64,000 nt of DNA, taken from positions 22,007,464-22,071,463 of the forward strand of contig OZ024929.1 of NCBI GenBank assembly GCA_964017235.1, read 5' to 3'. The notes under the pieces are model-generated. The model made no database searches. It was not told the origin of the DNA and saw nothing but the letters and a program-made list of their open reading frames with translations. Every line of letters begins with the position of its first letter. The stretch's first letter is position 1. The translations under genes and the position numbers were made by a program. This DNA comes from Sabellastarte sp. h YS-2021. Lineage: Eukaryota; Annelida; Polychaeta; Sabellida; Sabellidae. Shown piece after piece: positions 11,757 through 22,679 of this stretch.

Positions 11757-13448
11757 TATGTCCACCCCCCTGGGGGGTGGATATATTATTTTTGCTTTTT
11801 TCGCCGTCCGGCGTCCGATGTCCGGCGTCACGCATGGTTTCCGCTCATTTAAAGGAAAAGTATTAGAGCTATTGTCACCAAATTTGGTATGCAGGTTTAT
11901 TGGGTCAGTAGCTTGCTTGGGATTGCTTTTGGCTGTTGTGCCTCTTTTGCTTACTGAGTAATACTTAAGTACAGCTATTTTCAGTACCCATTGGTTTCCG
12001 TGCATTTAAGCCAAAATAATAAGAGATATTTTACTACAATTTTGAATACAAGATTGTTATGTCCATAGCTCGCTTGGTATTGCATTTGGGACTGATAGCT
12101 TTGTCAGTACATGAGTAATAGCCATTTAGGTACTTCATTGTGTATTTTCAGTACTACTTTTGAGTAATTTGCTAATATCTCAGAAACCGTAAGAGATAGA
12201 GCGATTTCGTCGAAATTTTCGACCCACAGGGTATCTAAGGAATGTAATATTTGCAATTTTCAAAAAATTTTCCCCTCCCCAAAAATGGCGGCCATTTTGA
12301 ATTTTCGAATTTTTGCCAAAAATGGCAAAACACAAATTTGCTTCTATCTCCTTAACCGTGTGAGATAGAGCGATTTCGTCGAAATTTTCAACCCACAGGG
12401 TATCTAAGGAATGCAATCTTTGCAATTTTCCAAAAATTTTCCCCTCCCCAAAAATGGCGGACATTTTGAATTTTCGAATTTTTGCCAAAAATGGCAAAAC
12501 ACAAATTTGCTTCTATCTCCTTAACCGTGCCAGATAGAGCGATTTCGTCAAAATTTTCGACCCACAGGGTATCTGAGCATTGTACTCTTGGCAATTTTTA
12601 AAAAATTTTCCCCTCCCCAAAAATGGCGGCCATTTTGAATTTTCGAATTTTTGCCAAAAATGGCAAAACACAAATTTGCTTCTATCTCCTTAACCGTGCG
12701 AGATAGAGCGATTTCGTCGAAATTTTCGACCCACAGGGTATCTGATCATTGTACTCTTGGTAATTTAAAAAAAATTTTCCCCTCCCCAAAAATGGCGGCC
12801 ATTTTGAATTTTCGAATTTTTGCCAAAAATGGCAAAACACAAATTTGCTTCTATCTCCTTAACCATGCGAGATAGAGCGATTTCGTCGAATTTTCAACCC
12901 ACAGGGTATCTAAGGAATGTAATCTTTGCAATTTTCAAAAAATTTTCCCCTCCCCAAAAATGGCAGCCATTTTGAATTTTCGAATTTTTGCCCAAAATGG
13001 AAAAACACAAACTGGCCTTAACCGTGCAAAATAGAGTTATTTCGTTGAAATTTTCGACCCATAGGGTATCTAAGAAATGTACTCTTGGCAATTTTCAAAA
13101 AAATTTCCTTTTCCCAAAAATGGCGGCCATTTTGAATTTTCAAATTTTTGCCAAAAATAGAAAAACAGGAATTTGCTTCTATCTTCTTAACCGTGCAAGA
13201 TAGAGTGATTTCGTCAAAATTTTCAACCCAACCAATGCAAAAAGGCATGAAGCTGAAATAATTTACATCTACACTAACAAATATTTAAGCATCATTGATA
13301 TATTTTACAAATGAAACAGGGTCTTGTAAGACTACTGTACAATTTGGGCAAAAGGTTCATGGGTGGACATTACACATGATAATGTGTGTTCTTCTATGCT
13401 ATCCTGTTTCTATTCGCATCTACTATCAACAGGGCGGCCTATTTCTAG
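11757..13448 (+). mobile_element. Family B element copy 2
   Basis: The complete 5' hairpin at 11758-11784 has arms ATGTCCACCCCCC and TGGGGGGTGGATAT. A leader with GCCGTCCGGCGTCC and a 169-bp array (12180-13245) follow. The inverted arm GGGTGGACAT lies at 13361-13370 and the stem-loop ACACAT-gata-ATGTGT at 13372-13387. Homology to copy 1 ends at TTTCTAG before TT (13445-13448). It lies inside the tail of family D copy 1. Confidence 0.65.
12180..13245 (+). repeat. 169-bp tandem array (family B copy 2)
   Basis: Landmark AAATGGCGG at 12283, 12452, 12621 and 12790, exactly 169 bp apart; about six units. Several overlapping 65-105 codon frames on both strands are explained by the absence of stops in one phase of the monomer. 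Confidence 0.9.
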
Positions 13449-13731
13449 TTTTATGGTGTAATTTTCAACCTGTTATAAGTATTGATGCTTTATGCTTTCT
13501 GAGCCAGAGCATTTATTCAATTAACTTTTCACAATTTATAACCATAGAAAACAAAATAAAGCTTAAATTTTTCTTTCATGTTAATGCATAAACTTCCACA
13601 CTGTCTGGTTAACTTTCACTTCTTCTCTCAGCACTGCATATTTTTATTTTCAAAAACCTTTTTCTACTGTATATTATATTGCGGTGAACCTTTTGGGACG
13701 CTTAGTTTTTGTTAGCAAAACATTCTTCTAG

Positions 13732-14649
13732 TTTTCCTTGTTTGCACAGATATTTTTGCTTTTGGTAAATTTGTTCTCATCTGCTATATTTCATTCACTG
13801 GTACTTCCAGTTGATTGCAAGTATAACTTGTGTAAGCATGATTTTGTGTCAGTTATTTCATAAGATATACCTGATCATATTTTTTCACACCTACAGTATT
13901 CGGGACCCTGTACCAGCCCCAACAAAAAAGTACTGGAAATTTTTTAAAGCAGTTCTAAAAAAAGTACAGATTTTGCCATCATTTCTTGCTCATGTAGGAT
14001 GAGACCAAGATAAGTTTCCATCACAATTAGTTAACAGTTATGGCAGGGATGTGATGAGTACAATTATTGTCAGATAATTGAGGAATTTGAGATCCATTGA
14101 TCGAGGGTAAATTTCAACTCGACATCGAATCCTAGTGATATTTAGTATAATTTACCTTGACAAGAAACAAAATCAAATATGGTGGCTGCCGTAAACAAAA
14201 AGTTTAAAGATAAAAGCCTTAAATCGTTTGAATTGGCTGATTTCACCATATAAATTACTGATTATTATGTCCAAAATTGGTGTATTATGCAATTTGATGT
14301 AAGAAAAGTGTGTTGTTAATGTTTACTAGGTATAAACATAACCACTTTAATGGTACTTTATATATGCAGAAACACTCAAGCCTTAATACTAGGAGTAAAT
14401 TTTCATGAAATTTGGCTCATTTTTAAAGTTTCAGCTACTTGGTTGCAAGATGAAGGTAAATATCATAAAGTAAAGTTTATCCAAATTCATGACCAAAGTC
14501 TTAGATCCAAGACTAAGCTGAGATCTTTTCGTGAATGTGGTCCTGATACCTAATTTTGATATACATATATAATTATGTATATACTATTCCACTTATGTTG
14601 AGATTTATGTGTGAAAGTACATATCCATGAATATTGTTTTTTTTTTCAG
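13732..14649. other. No gene seen; possible intron upstream of the CZIB-like exons
   Basis: Non-repetitive AT-rich sequence. A frame near 13880-14002 follows a good acceptor (CACCTACAG) but does not resemble the CZIB family and ends in a stop after about 34 residues. The zinc-binding N-terminal exons of CZIB were not found here or further left. Confidence 0.4.
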
Positions 14650-14759
14650 ACATAATAAAAGAGAGTATAAGTTGTTATACAATTGATGACTGCCCGAAAT
14701 TCAAAACTCTGGTGATCTTTGACTGCAGAGGTGTGGAGCCCACAGATCTCTCAACCCGG
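14650..14759 (+). CDS. CZIB: CZIB-like (C1orf123/UPF0587) gene, internal exon
   Basis: This exon is preceded by a strong acceptor (T-run, then TTTTTTCAG at 14641-14649) and followed by the donor CGG|GTAAAG. Entered with two bases of a split codon it encodes 36 residues including KFKTLVIFDCRGVEPTDL. This matches the family block that reads FKTIVEFECRGLEPVDF in the human protein. CZIB is a small, about 160-residue, CXXC-motif zinc-binding protein conserved across eukaryotes; its biochemical role is poorly defined. The exit phase is 0 and matches the next exon. The N-terminal half with the CXXC pairs should lie upstream and was not found. I am confident of the family; the gene is incomplete in this window. 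Confidence 0.85.
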
Positions 14760-15852
14760 GTAAAGTGTTCCATATCATGAAAGAAAAGTCACCACAGTAT
14801 TTGCCACTAGGACTGACAGTATTTGACATTAGTACTCGAATGCTTATTTCAAGAACAGAATAATGAACTATTTTGATCACAAATAAAAGGATACTCATTT
14901 CGTCTTTTGATATTAAACAATTTTGCAAATTTTCCACAAAATAAACCTTGCATGAATTATTTGCGGTTACGTTTTACATGACATATATGTAAATTTGGCT
15001 TTTCTTACACAAAAAGAGAACTGGTTTAACTGAAAGAACAAGGATAAAGAATTCTTCGATACAAAAAAAAAAAATAAATGCTACTTGTTTCCAGCCATAG
15101 TTGCAACTTCCATTTCTTTGCATGATGGTTCATCCTATTACATTTGTGAGTTTATTAGCAGTTTTATGGCGTTTATGATTTATCTGATTATAGTCATGAG
15201 TATTGTAAACTGGTAATCTGCTTTTTAACCCACAGTATTTAAAATGCTGGGCAGGTATGGTTTCAACAATGGTATCTTATTGGTCGGGCTTGAAAAATTT
15301 TGTCCATGCTGTGTCTCAGAAATGCTAAAGTATGGGTAGTTCATAAGTGGTGGGGACATTAGTTGGGAGAATAGGTGTGCAGTGTCATGATGTGACCTTG
15401 ATTTTACATACCATCAGGTTTGATGGCCATGTGCCGTGCAAAAATTAAATATACATCTTGCATAGGGTTTTAAGGATTTGCAAGTGGAATACCTGGGTTT
15501 TAGTTGCTTATGATGGCTCAATGGCTAAATCATTCTGGGAAAAGTAATTTTATTTTTGAACCTTATTATCAGCTGGTACAGAAATTAAGCCCATACTCAG
15601 ATTAGATTATTCTAAGTGAATATGGCCCTTGGTCTGTATTTACCACTACTGAAGACAACTAATAGTCTGTTAAATTATAAAAGTAGGGTATCTTCTATTA
15701 AAAACAGACAAAAAGTACAAACTTATCACTGTGTTTTCAGTGTTAAACTCAAGCAGTGGGTGTGCTAATTTGGGTTACTACATGGTCAAAAAGAAACTCA
15801 GAGTTTTTTTGAAAATGAAACAAATGAATTTTCTTACTTTTTCCTTCTGCAG

Positions 15853-15918
15853 GTTGGATGGAAAGCAGAAGGTACAGAATCAGGAACCAGGTTTGCAGAT
15901 GTGGATCTGACCGAACGG
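15853..15918 (+). CDS. CZIB: CZIB-like gene, internal exon
   Basis: A 22-codon exon between TTCCTTCTGCAG and CGG|GTGAAA, phase 0 in and out. It encodes VGWKAEGTESGTRFADVDLT and two more residues, corresponding to the family segment GFAAEGVESGTAFSDINLQ. The acceptor and donor are both clear. It joins without frame loss to the exon at 18261. A piggyBac-type MITE sits 59 bp downstream in the following intron. Confidence 0.88.
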
Positions 15919-15976
15919 GTGAAACTAACTTTATAAAATGACATCCCACTTGCTGTGTAAACTATTGATGTGGCAT

Positions 15977-16450
15977 TTAACCCTTTCGCTACTGAAGGAT
16001 CGTTATTCTGGGGGACGTCATATCACGTCAGAAACGCCAGTAAAGTAAAACATTAACTCCCTACCTTATACACTTCATTTGCGGTATTTTTCGGCATATT
16101 TCATTAGGAATTGATGAAACTCGAATGGGGAAATTCGTGGGAATTCCCCAAATAAATATAACCACAAGTAAACAATATGCAGTTATATGCGGTAAATACG
16201 GCAATATTTACAGAAACCATTTAAAATAGCTAAAAATAGTGATTTTTGTTTAAAATATGGCATAACATACATATATTTTACTTAAGCAATCGTTTTAATA
16301 CTGATAAACCAAAGAAAACGTATTACAGTATATCGAAGGGAAAGAAGAAATCAATATTATTGCCGTCGACCCTGTGTCGACAGACATGGTACCTGGTAAT
16401 ACACATAAGCGTCGACTGCTAGACGTCATAGATGGTAGCGAAAGGGTTAA
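15977..16450. mobile_element. piggyBac-type MITE flanked by TTAA
   Basis: The terminal inverted repeats CCCTTTCGCTAC (15981-15992) and GTAGCGAAAGGG (16435-16446) are perfect. Each is bordered by TTAA (15977-15980, 16447-16450), the target duplication typical of piggyBac. The 466-bp body has no coding frame. Paired subterminal GACGTCAT motifs occur near both ends. It is a non-autonomous element mobilised in trans, lying in the last intron of the CZIB-like gene. Confidence 0.88.
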
Positions 16451-16612
16451 TAACTTCTCTGTCACCTCTGAAGTTTCAGTTTTGAATGTTGAATAGGGTG
16501 TAAATGGCAAATCTTTAGAAATATTATTAACTTTCCTATTTCTTACAATAGATGATGGGTATCAAACACATCTTACAATCCATTTGGTGAACTCCAAAAA
16601 AAGTATTTTTTT

Positions 16613-17290
16613 TTGCCCCACAGCCCTTAAGGGCTGTCGGGGTATTGTTTTCACCCATGGTGTCCGGATAGGCGGGCAGGTGGGTGGGTGCGCGACTGGA
16701 AAAAGTTTGTCCGGGCTGTATCTCAGAAACTATAAGGTGTGGGAAGTTGATACTTGGTAGGGACATTGGTTAGGAGGTGTAGGTGTACAACATCATGGTC
16801 TGACCTTGTTTTGACCTTTGACCTTGCCGTAGTGACCTTGAGTTTGAAAATCTTGTCCGGGCTATATCTCAGAAACCGTAAGGCGTAGGAAGTTGATACT
16901 CGGTAGGGACATTGGTTAGGGGATGTAGGTGTGCAACGTCTTGGTGTGACCTTGATTTTACCTTTGACCTTGCCGTAGTGATCTTGACCTATAAAATCTT
17001 GTCAGGGCTATATCTCGGAAACCGTAAGATGTAGGATGTTGATACTTGGTAGGGACATTGATGAGGGGGTGTAAGTGTGCAACGTCATGGTGTGACCTTG
17101 ATTTGACCTTTGAACTTGCCATAGTGACCTTGAGTTTGAAAATCTTGTCGTGGCTTTATCTCGGAAACCGTTACGTGTAGGAAGTTGATACTTGGTAGGG
17201 ACATTGGTTAGGGTGTGTAGGTGTGCCTCGTCATGATGTGACCTTGATTTGACCTTTGGCCATGCCATAATGACCTTGAACTATAAAATC
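16613..17290 (+). mobile_element. Family C element, 3'-truncated
   Basis: It opens with the hairpin at 16616-16642, whose arms are CCCCACAGCCC and GGGCTGTCGGGG around a TTAA centre. GTTTTCACCCATGGTGTCCG and about four units of the 146-bp array (CTATATCTCGGAAACCGTAAG; TTGATACTTGGTAGGGACAT) follow. It stops within a unit, without the 3' arm. It lies in the CZIB-like intron. Confidence 0.75.
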
Positions 17291-18260
17291 TTAAAAAAAT
17301 AAGTTAAGACAAAAATAGTAGCCACAATCAAGCTCAATAACTTTGTGAATACAATACCATTTTCATCCCCGCTTGAGCTGATATTTAGTTCATCCTTGAT
17401 TGAACTGTCTTGTGAATATGGCCCAAGAAGCCTGAAACTGCTAGGGATTGTTTATCGAACAATACTCAGACCATTCCTAACTTGGATTTTAGGTGTTACT
17501 TAGATTTCATGTATGAAATAATCCAGTAATGGACATTTTTAAGCTGTCCTTAGGATGTATAAAAGTTAGCTTGGAGTTATGAATGTTTGTGAATATGGTT
17601 TCATAATTTCTTTTGCTTGAAATTTAAGTAATACATAAAGTGTAAGTTAGGAATTGTGTAAGTATTAAGTGTGAATATGGCCCCAGACGTAAGAAGCCAA
17701 CTTTCAAAGACTAACTATGATGATTTTATGTGTTTTCCATTGTGGGAATGTATTTTATATAAATTATATTGTTTACATAACATCTTCCTTGATGTTAATG
17801 GGTAAAAATAACCTGACCCTGCACTGAACACCTGAAAATGACAGTTTTGTAACCAAAGGTTTCAAACATTTTGAAACATTCATCACATCTACGCAGGATA
17901 CAACAGTTGTGACAAATCCAATAGCATGCCGCCTCTCCTCCCCCTGCTCCCCCCAACATTATTGATCAATGTGCTACCATCGTTTGGAACATTTATTAAT
18001 AGTAGCAGTAGTTATGCTTTCCAAATATCTCAAAATATATATAAACTAGTATAATATAAACTAATATATATAAACAAAGTATATATAAACTGAAAATGTC
18101 AAGGATGGCGACAAATGTGACTCTCGATTCTGATATCAAATCATTTCCTAAAATAAATAAATATTTTTATAATGTATAATAACATGTCATCTAAGTTGGT
18201 TCCTTTGAATGAGGTTTTGGTGTTATAGGATTTACATTGCACAGTTCCATGTCTTTGCAG
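17291..18260. other. CZIB-like intron sequence, no further feature
   Basis: AT-rich intronic sequence ending in the acceptor TGTCTTTGCAG at 18260. Apart from a short TA-rich patch (18040-18090) I see no repeat or coding signal. Confidence 0.5.
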
Positions 18261-18341
18261 GAGTGGGCTGACTACGATGAAAAGACTCAGGAATCTGTGG
18301 GTATTTACGAAGTGGAGCATCAGTTTGTCAAAATTAAATAA
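18261..18341 (+). CDS. CZIB: CZIB-like gene, terminal exon
   Basis: This phase-0 exon encodes 26 residues and a TAA stop. It reads EWADYDEKTQESVGIYEV and then EHQFVKIK, against the family ending DWTDYDEKAQESVGIYEVTHQFVKC in which most positions are identical. A candidate AATAAA polyadenylation signal lies at 18402-18407, 61 bp after the stop. With the two upstream exons it gives 84 residues of the C-terminal half of the protein, all in one phase-consistent chain. Conserved coding sequence and good splice sites suggest a functional gene rather than a retrocopy. Confidence 0.92.
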   Translation, partial: EWADYDEKTQESVGIYEVEHQFVKIK

Positions 18342-18990
18342 ACCATAGATGATGCTAGGATGTCATGTTAATTTCCAGATATTATGAATGTGTCAAGTTG
18401 AAATAAACTGCAGAGGATTTCAGTGATAAAGGTTCCAGTTATAAGTATTTCCAGGGGAATAAATTATGTTGGAATTAAAAAGACCTTTCTGTTTCCAATA
18501 GTAGTAAGTACTGTGAGCAAAAATGTGACTGCACTGAAGATGAAACAGAAAACATAGTTGCTAAATAAGAACTGTAGAATGTGTGACAAAAACTTATCCA
18601 TTTTCCAACTTAACTGAAGTTAATCCAAAAAATCATGCAGTTTAAGCAAATTTAATGTTAAGTCAAGTCTCTGTCTCTGTTTTTAACAAGGCCACTGATG
18701 TAGAGTGGGAATATTTTGTATTAAAACAGAGCTTCAAGTTTGATGAGAACAATTAGACTATAAGCACCATTGCATGTTTCAATTTCAGTCAGATTTGATC
18801 AAAAGTTCCAGCTTCTTTGATATCTGAAGGATTATTGTTGTTCAGACCATGTTAAAGAGAAACACATTGATATGATGTGAAACATTACTCCATTACTTCT
18901 GTTATTGTGACAGTGATGGAGTCTTGTAACTGGATCGATTCATCTTGTTTGTGTCAATAGCAGCAATGCTGAAGGGAATACTGGGGTTGC

Positions 18991-20080
18991 TTTTTTACCC
19001 CACAACCTTTAAGAACTGTGTGGGTATTGTTTGCTACCAAGGCATCCGGATGGGTGGGCGGGCAGCTGGAAAAAGTTTGTCCACGCTATATCTCACCATT
19101 AGGTATAGTAAGTGGAAACTTGGTAGGGACATTGGTTGGGGGATGTAGGTGTGTAACTTTATGGTGTGACCTTGATTTCATCTTTGACCTTGCTGTAGTG
19201 ACCTTGAACTTGAAATTCTGGTCCAGGCTATATCATAGAATCCGTTAGATGTAGGAAGTTGAGACTTGGTAGGGACATTAGTTGACATTAGGGATATTAG
19301 GCTATATCATAGAATCCATTAGATGTAGGAAGTTGAGACTTGGCAGGGACATTAGTTGGTCGATGAATGTGTGCAGCGTTCCCTTTTTTAACATGTGACC
19401 TTGCTGTAGTGACCTTGACCCTTAAAGTCTTGTCTGGGCTGTATCTTAGAAACCCTTAGGTGTAGGAAGGTAGGGACATAGGGACATTAGTTAGGCAGTG
19501 CGGGTGTGCAAGGTCAGTGTGTGACATTGATAGTGCCGTAGTGATGTTGACCTTTAAATTTGTCCAGACAATGTCTCAGACGCCCTAAGGTGGAGAAAGT
19601 TGAAACTTGGTAGGGACATTGGTTGGGTTGTAGGTGTACAGCATCATGCTGTGACCTTGATTTGACCTTTGACCTTGCCATAGTGTTTCAAAACCTTGTC
19701 TGGAGATATTTCAAAAACTGCAAGGTGTAGGAAATTGAAACTTTGTAGGGACATTAGTTTTGGGGTGTAGGTATGCAGTGTCATGGTGTGACCTTGATTT
19801 GACCTTCTTGTGTTGACCTTGACATTTAAAACATTGCCAGATCATATAAACCGTAAGGTGTGGAAAATTGATTCTTGGATGGGTAATTGGTTGTGGGTTG
19901 TAGTTATGTTATGTCATGGTGGGATCTTTAACCTTGGCCCTTCCAAATTGTGTACACATTATTTGCTGTGAAAGTCTCCTGATCTTTGTACTGTTTCACT
20001 TGTTCTATATCTCATGGTGTGCAAAACTATTTCCCCAGACTGTGGGGCACAGGAATTGTCAATGCGATTTTTGTATCCAT
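18991..20080 (+). mobile_element. Family C element, diverged
   Basis: A decayed 5' hairpin (TTTTACCCCACAACC... at 18996) and about six degenerate 146-bp units (GGTAGGGACATTGGTTGGG) are followed by the usual tail (TCCTGATCTTTGTACTG). The 3' arm GACTGTGGGGCA lies at 20038-20049. Its high divergence suggests an old copy. Confidence 0.6.
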
Positions 20081-20109
20081 TGGATGCATCTGATGGATAC
20101 TATGGATTA

Positions 20110-20480
20110 TGCATGAGTATGCCACTGCAGAGGAGGACAAGGTAATTTTGAGATGTGAAGCTGACCTTTAGGAAGCCATGGGCTAGGAGTCTTCTGAAGT
20201 GGTCAGATTTGACTTTGGGCCCCTCCCATAAGGTCAAACGAGGATAGCCAAACTTATAAGTGTCTATAACTTGCTTATTATTGGCTCTTGAATTTTGGGA
20301 TCTGAAACCACCTATAGCCAATCATTGGCTAAGAGTCTTCTGATGTGGTAAGATTTGACCTTGGGCCCCTTCTTCAAGGTCAAACTAGGATTGCCAAACT
20401 TCAAAGTGCATATAACTCGCATATTATTGGTCCTAGAGTTTTGGGATGTGGAACCGACCTATGGCTAATCAATACCTAAT
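20110..20480 (+). repeat. Two-copy tandem repeat, about 165 bp
   Basis: GTCAGATTTGACTTTGGGCC and TAAGATTTGACCTTGGGCCC begin two similar units that share TATAACT-GC-TATTATTGG and TTTTGGGAT-TG-AAC. This is a minisatellite core without recognised ends. Confidence 0.55.
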
Positions 20481-20579
20481 CCTTGGGCTTCTCATAAATA
20501 TTGATCATTAGTGTGTAGTAGATTTTAACAAATTGGATGGAGTCAGATGTACTCATTTATTTTTTATGTTTTTAGGCAG

Positions 20580-21190
20580 GTTGCATGTAACCAACCTTGT
20601 GTGTTACATTGATGTCTTCGACGTCTGTTTGTCCATCTGTCTGCCTGTCCATATTTTCATTTCCGGATTATAACTCAAAAACGCTTTGTCCAATCGAATT
20701 CAAACTTGACAGGGAGATAGATCACCATTATAGCCAGGTTCCTTTTGAAATTGTCTGTTCGTCCGGCAACATTTCCGTTTCCGGACTTTAACTTGAAAAT
20801 GCTTTGTCCAATCAAATTCAAACTTGACAGGGAGATACATCACCATCATAGCTAAGTTTGTCTGGCAACATTTCCATTTCCAGACTTTAACTCGAAAACG
20901 CTTTGTCCAGTCGAATTCAAACTTGACAGGGAGATACATCAGTATCATAGCTAAGTTGCTTTCGAAAGTGGTGTAATTCCGTTCTTTCATTTGTCCGTTT
21001 ATAGCATAGATACAATTATGTAACCTAGATTACAAGTTTTATATTTCTTAGCATGTCTAACACATTCATCTTAACTTGGCGACCTAACGTTTCTTTCCTA
21101 AATGTAATTACAGCAGTCACTAACCTTATTGCTGCCTGTGCAACTCGCGTTTTGGGGCATCTTTGACCCTCTTGTTAAAGTTTTGGTTTG
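20580..21190 (+). repeat. Family E dispersed repeat with a 100-118 bp tandem core
   Basis: Three units carry ACGCTTTGTCCAATCGAATT and CAAACTTGACAGGGAGATA, with landmarks at 20683, 20801 and 20900. A small palindrome, GGTTGCATGTAACC, lies to the left at about 20580, and TATGTAACC-taga-TTACA to the right near 21016. The layout resembles families A-D but the ends are weak. Confidence 0.5.
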
Positions 21191-21418
21191 AAGTGTCTCA
21201 GAATAAATTAATTCTGCAGTAATTTAGATTATATTGATATGAGAAGGTATTATTATCACATAAATTAGTAACTTATTCAGTCATCCAGAGGATCTCATAA
21301 TGACTAAATATTCTGAGAATAAAATATTGTTGTATATCTATGTATAGATTTTTTAATGCTTGACGATAGGAGAGGGACATTGAAATTAGTTTTGTTTTTG
21401 GTTCTGTCTTTTTGTTTT
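21191..21418. other. No feature seen
   Basis: AT-rich spacer between the family E repeat and the family C left half. There is no open frame or repeat that I can support. Confidence 0.4.
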
Positions 21419-21774
21419 TACCCCACAGTCCTCAAATGCTGTCAGGGTATTGGTTTCACCCATGCTGTCCGGATGAGGAGGCTGGCAACTAGAAAAAGTT
21501 TGTCAGGGGTGTATCTCAGGAATCAAAGGTGTAGGAAGTTGAAACTTGGTAGGGACATTGGCTAGGGGCTGTACATGCGCAACATCACGGTATGACTTTG
21601 ATTTGATCTTTGACCTTGCTGTAGCCACCTTGAACAACAAACTCTTGTCCGGGCTATATCACAGAAACCGTAAGGTTTAGGAAATTGATACTTGGTAGGA
21701 ACATTGGTTAGGGCGTGTAGGCGTGCATCATCATGGTGTGACCTTGATTTGACCTTTGACCTTGCAGGGTAGCC
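21419..21774 (+). mobile_element. Family C element, left half (split by a 9.35-kb insertion)
   Basis: The 5' hairpin starts at 21419 (TACCCCACAGTCC, imperfect partner), followed by nearly two 146-bp units. It is cut in mid-unit after ...GACCTTTGACCTTG at 21774 and continues at 31123 with CCTTGCCATAGTGACC. Removing the insertion and one CCTTG copy restores the array consensus. Confidence 0.8.
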
Positions 21775-22679
21775 ATGGACACTGGAAAACCTGGAAAAAG
21801 CTAAAAAAAAATTCCAGGTATGGAAAAATCATGGAATTTTATAATTTGGGCAAAATCATGGAAAAATCATGGAATTTTATTTCCAAAGCTCGCGATAATT
21901 TTAAATGGTCATTCTATTGATTGTGTTTTTGAAAACACCTGCAGGAGAACTGAGAACCTGCCCTTTATCACTGGAGTGAAATGTGAGCTCAACTTGGTTT
22001 TCACTATTTGTTTCATACTTATTCTGAAAGCAATTTTTGTGATTCCATGATGAAGTAAACACCAATGAATGGCAAATAAAATGAAACAAATGATGTTACT
22101 TCATCAGATGCCAAGCCCCATATTCAAGCCAGTGGTGTGTAAACTGTCTAAAGTATGTTATCAAACAAAGTCTTGCAGTCCTGAGTCCAACAGTCACAGA
22201 TTAATAGCTTTAATTTTTAATATGGTGTAGCTTCTTCAATGCTTATCACTCGTTCACTTTTATCTCAATATGACTGGCGGCCAAAGAAACTAGTTACATC
22301 AGTAACTCTGCAGTAACTTTCAATAGGTGCATAAGTTGCTGGATGAAATACAACATGTAATGTCATGATTCTATACCAATAACTGAGTGAAGGGAAATCA
22401 GTGGATAAATCATGTCAGGTCGTCACAGAAGATATGTTTTACAGCCTACATCTTTTATCCAGAATGTCACATTTTTGGTGGGGGGCAAGGCAATACATTC
22501 TCTCCTGCAGAAAGGAAGTAGGTGATCTTTCTAGACTTCAGCAATGCTCACTTTCACATCCCTATAAATTAAGGCTGTGAGGAGTGGTTAAAATCCATTC
22601 CGTTATTCAAGCTACCCAAATTCGTCTCGCAGTTCGGTATTTTTGTGTTCGTGTGCACATCTTTTCCTCTCCATAAACA

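Larger units (their letters stand above)
5298..13731 (+). mobile_element. Family D element copy 1 (Helentron/HINE-like) with two nested insertions
   Basis: The 5' hairpin at 5300-5322 has arms AAGCGTCCC and GGGCGCTT. A leader (GCCGCCGCCGCA) and a 158-bp array (5735-7119) follow. The array resumes at 11365 after the nested family D copy 2. After a second nested element (family B copy 2) the tail ends with the inverted arm GGGACGCTT at 13695-13703, the stem-loop TTTTG-ttag-CAAAA at 13707-13720, and TTCTAG before TT. Two 5' hairpins (5300, 7134) followed by two 3' arms (11318, 13695) bracket like parentheses, which is why I read it as one split element. The left end directly abuts the right end of family A copy 1. 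Confidence 0.55.

Noticed and set aside
13880-14002. Possible exon (IRDPVPAPTKKYWKFF) after a good acceptor upstream of the CZIB-like exons
   Set aside because: It has no similarity to the CZIB N-terminus and ends in a stop without a phase-compatible donor.
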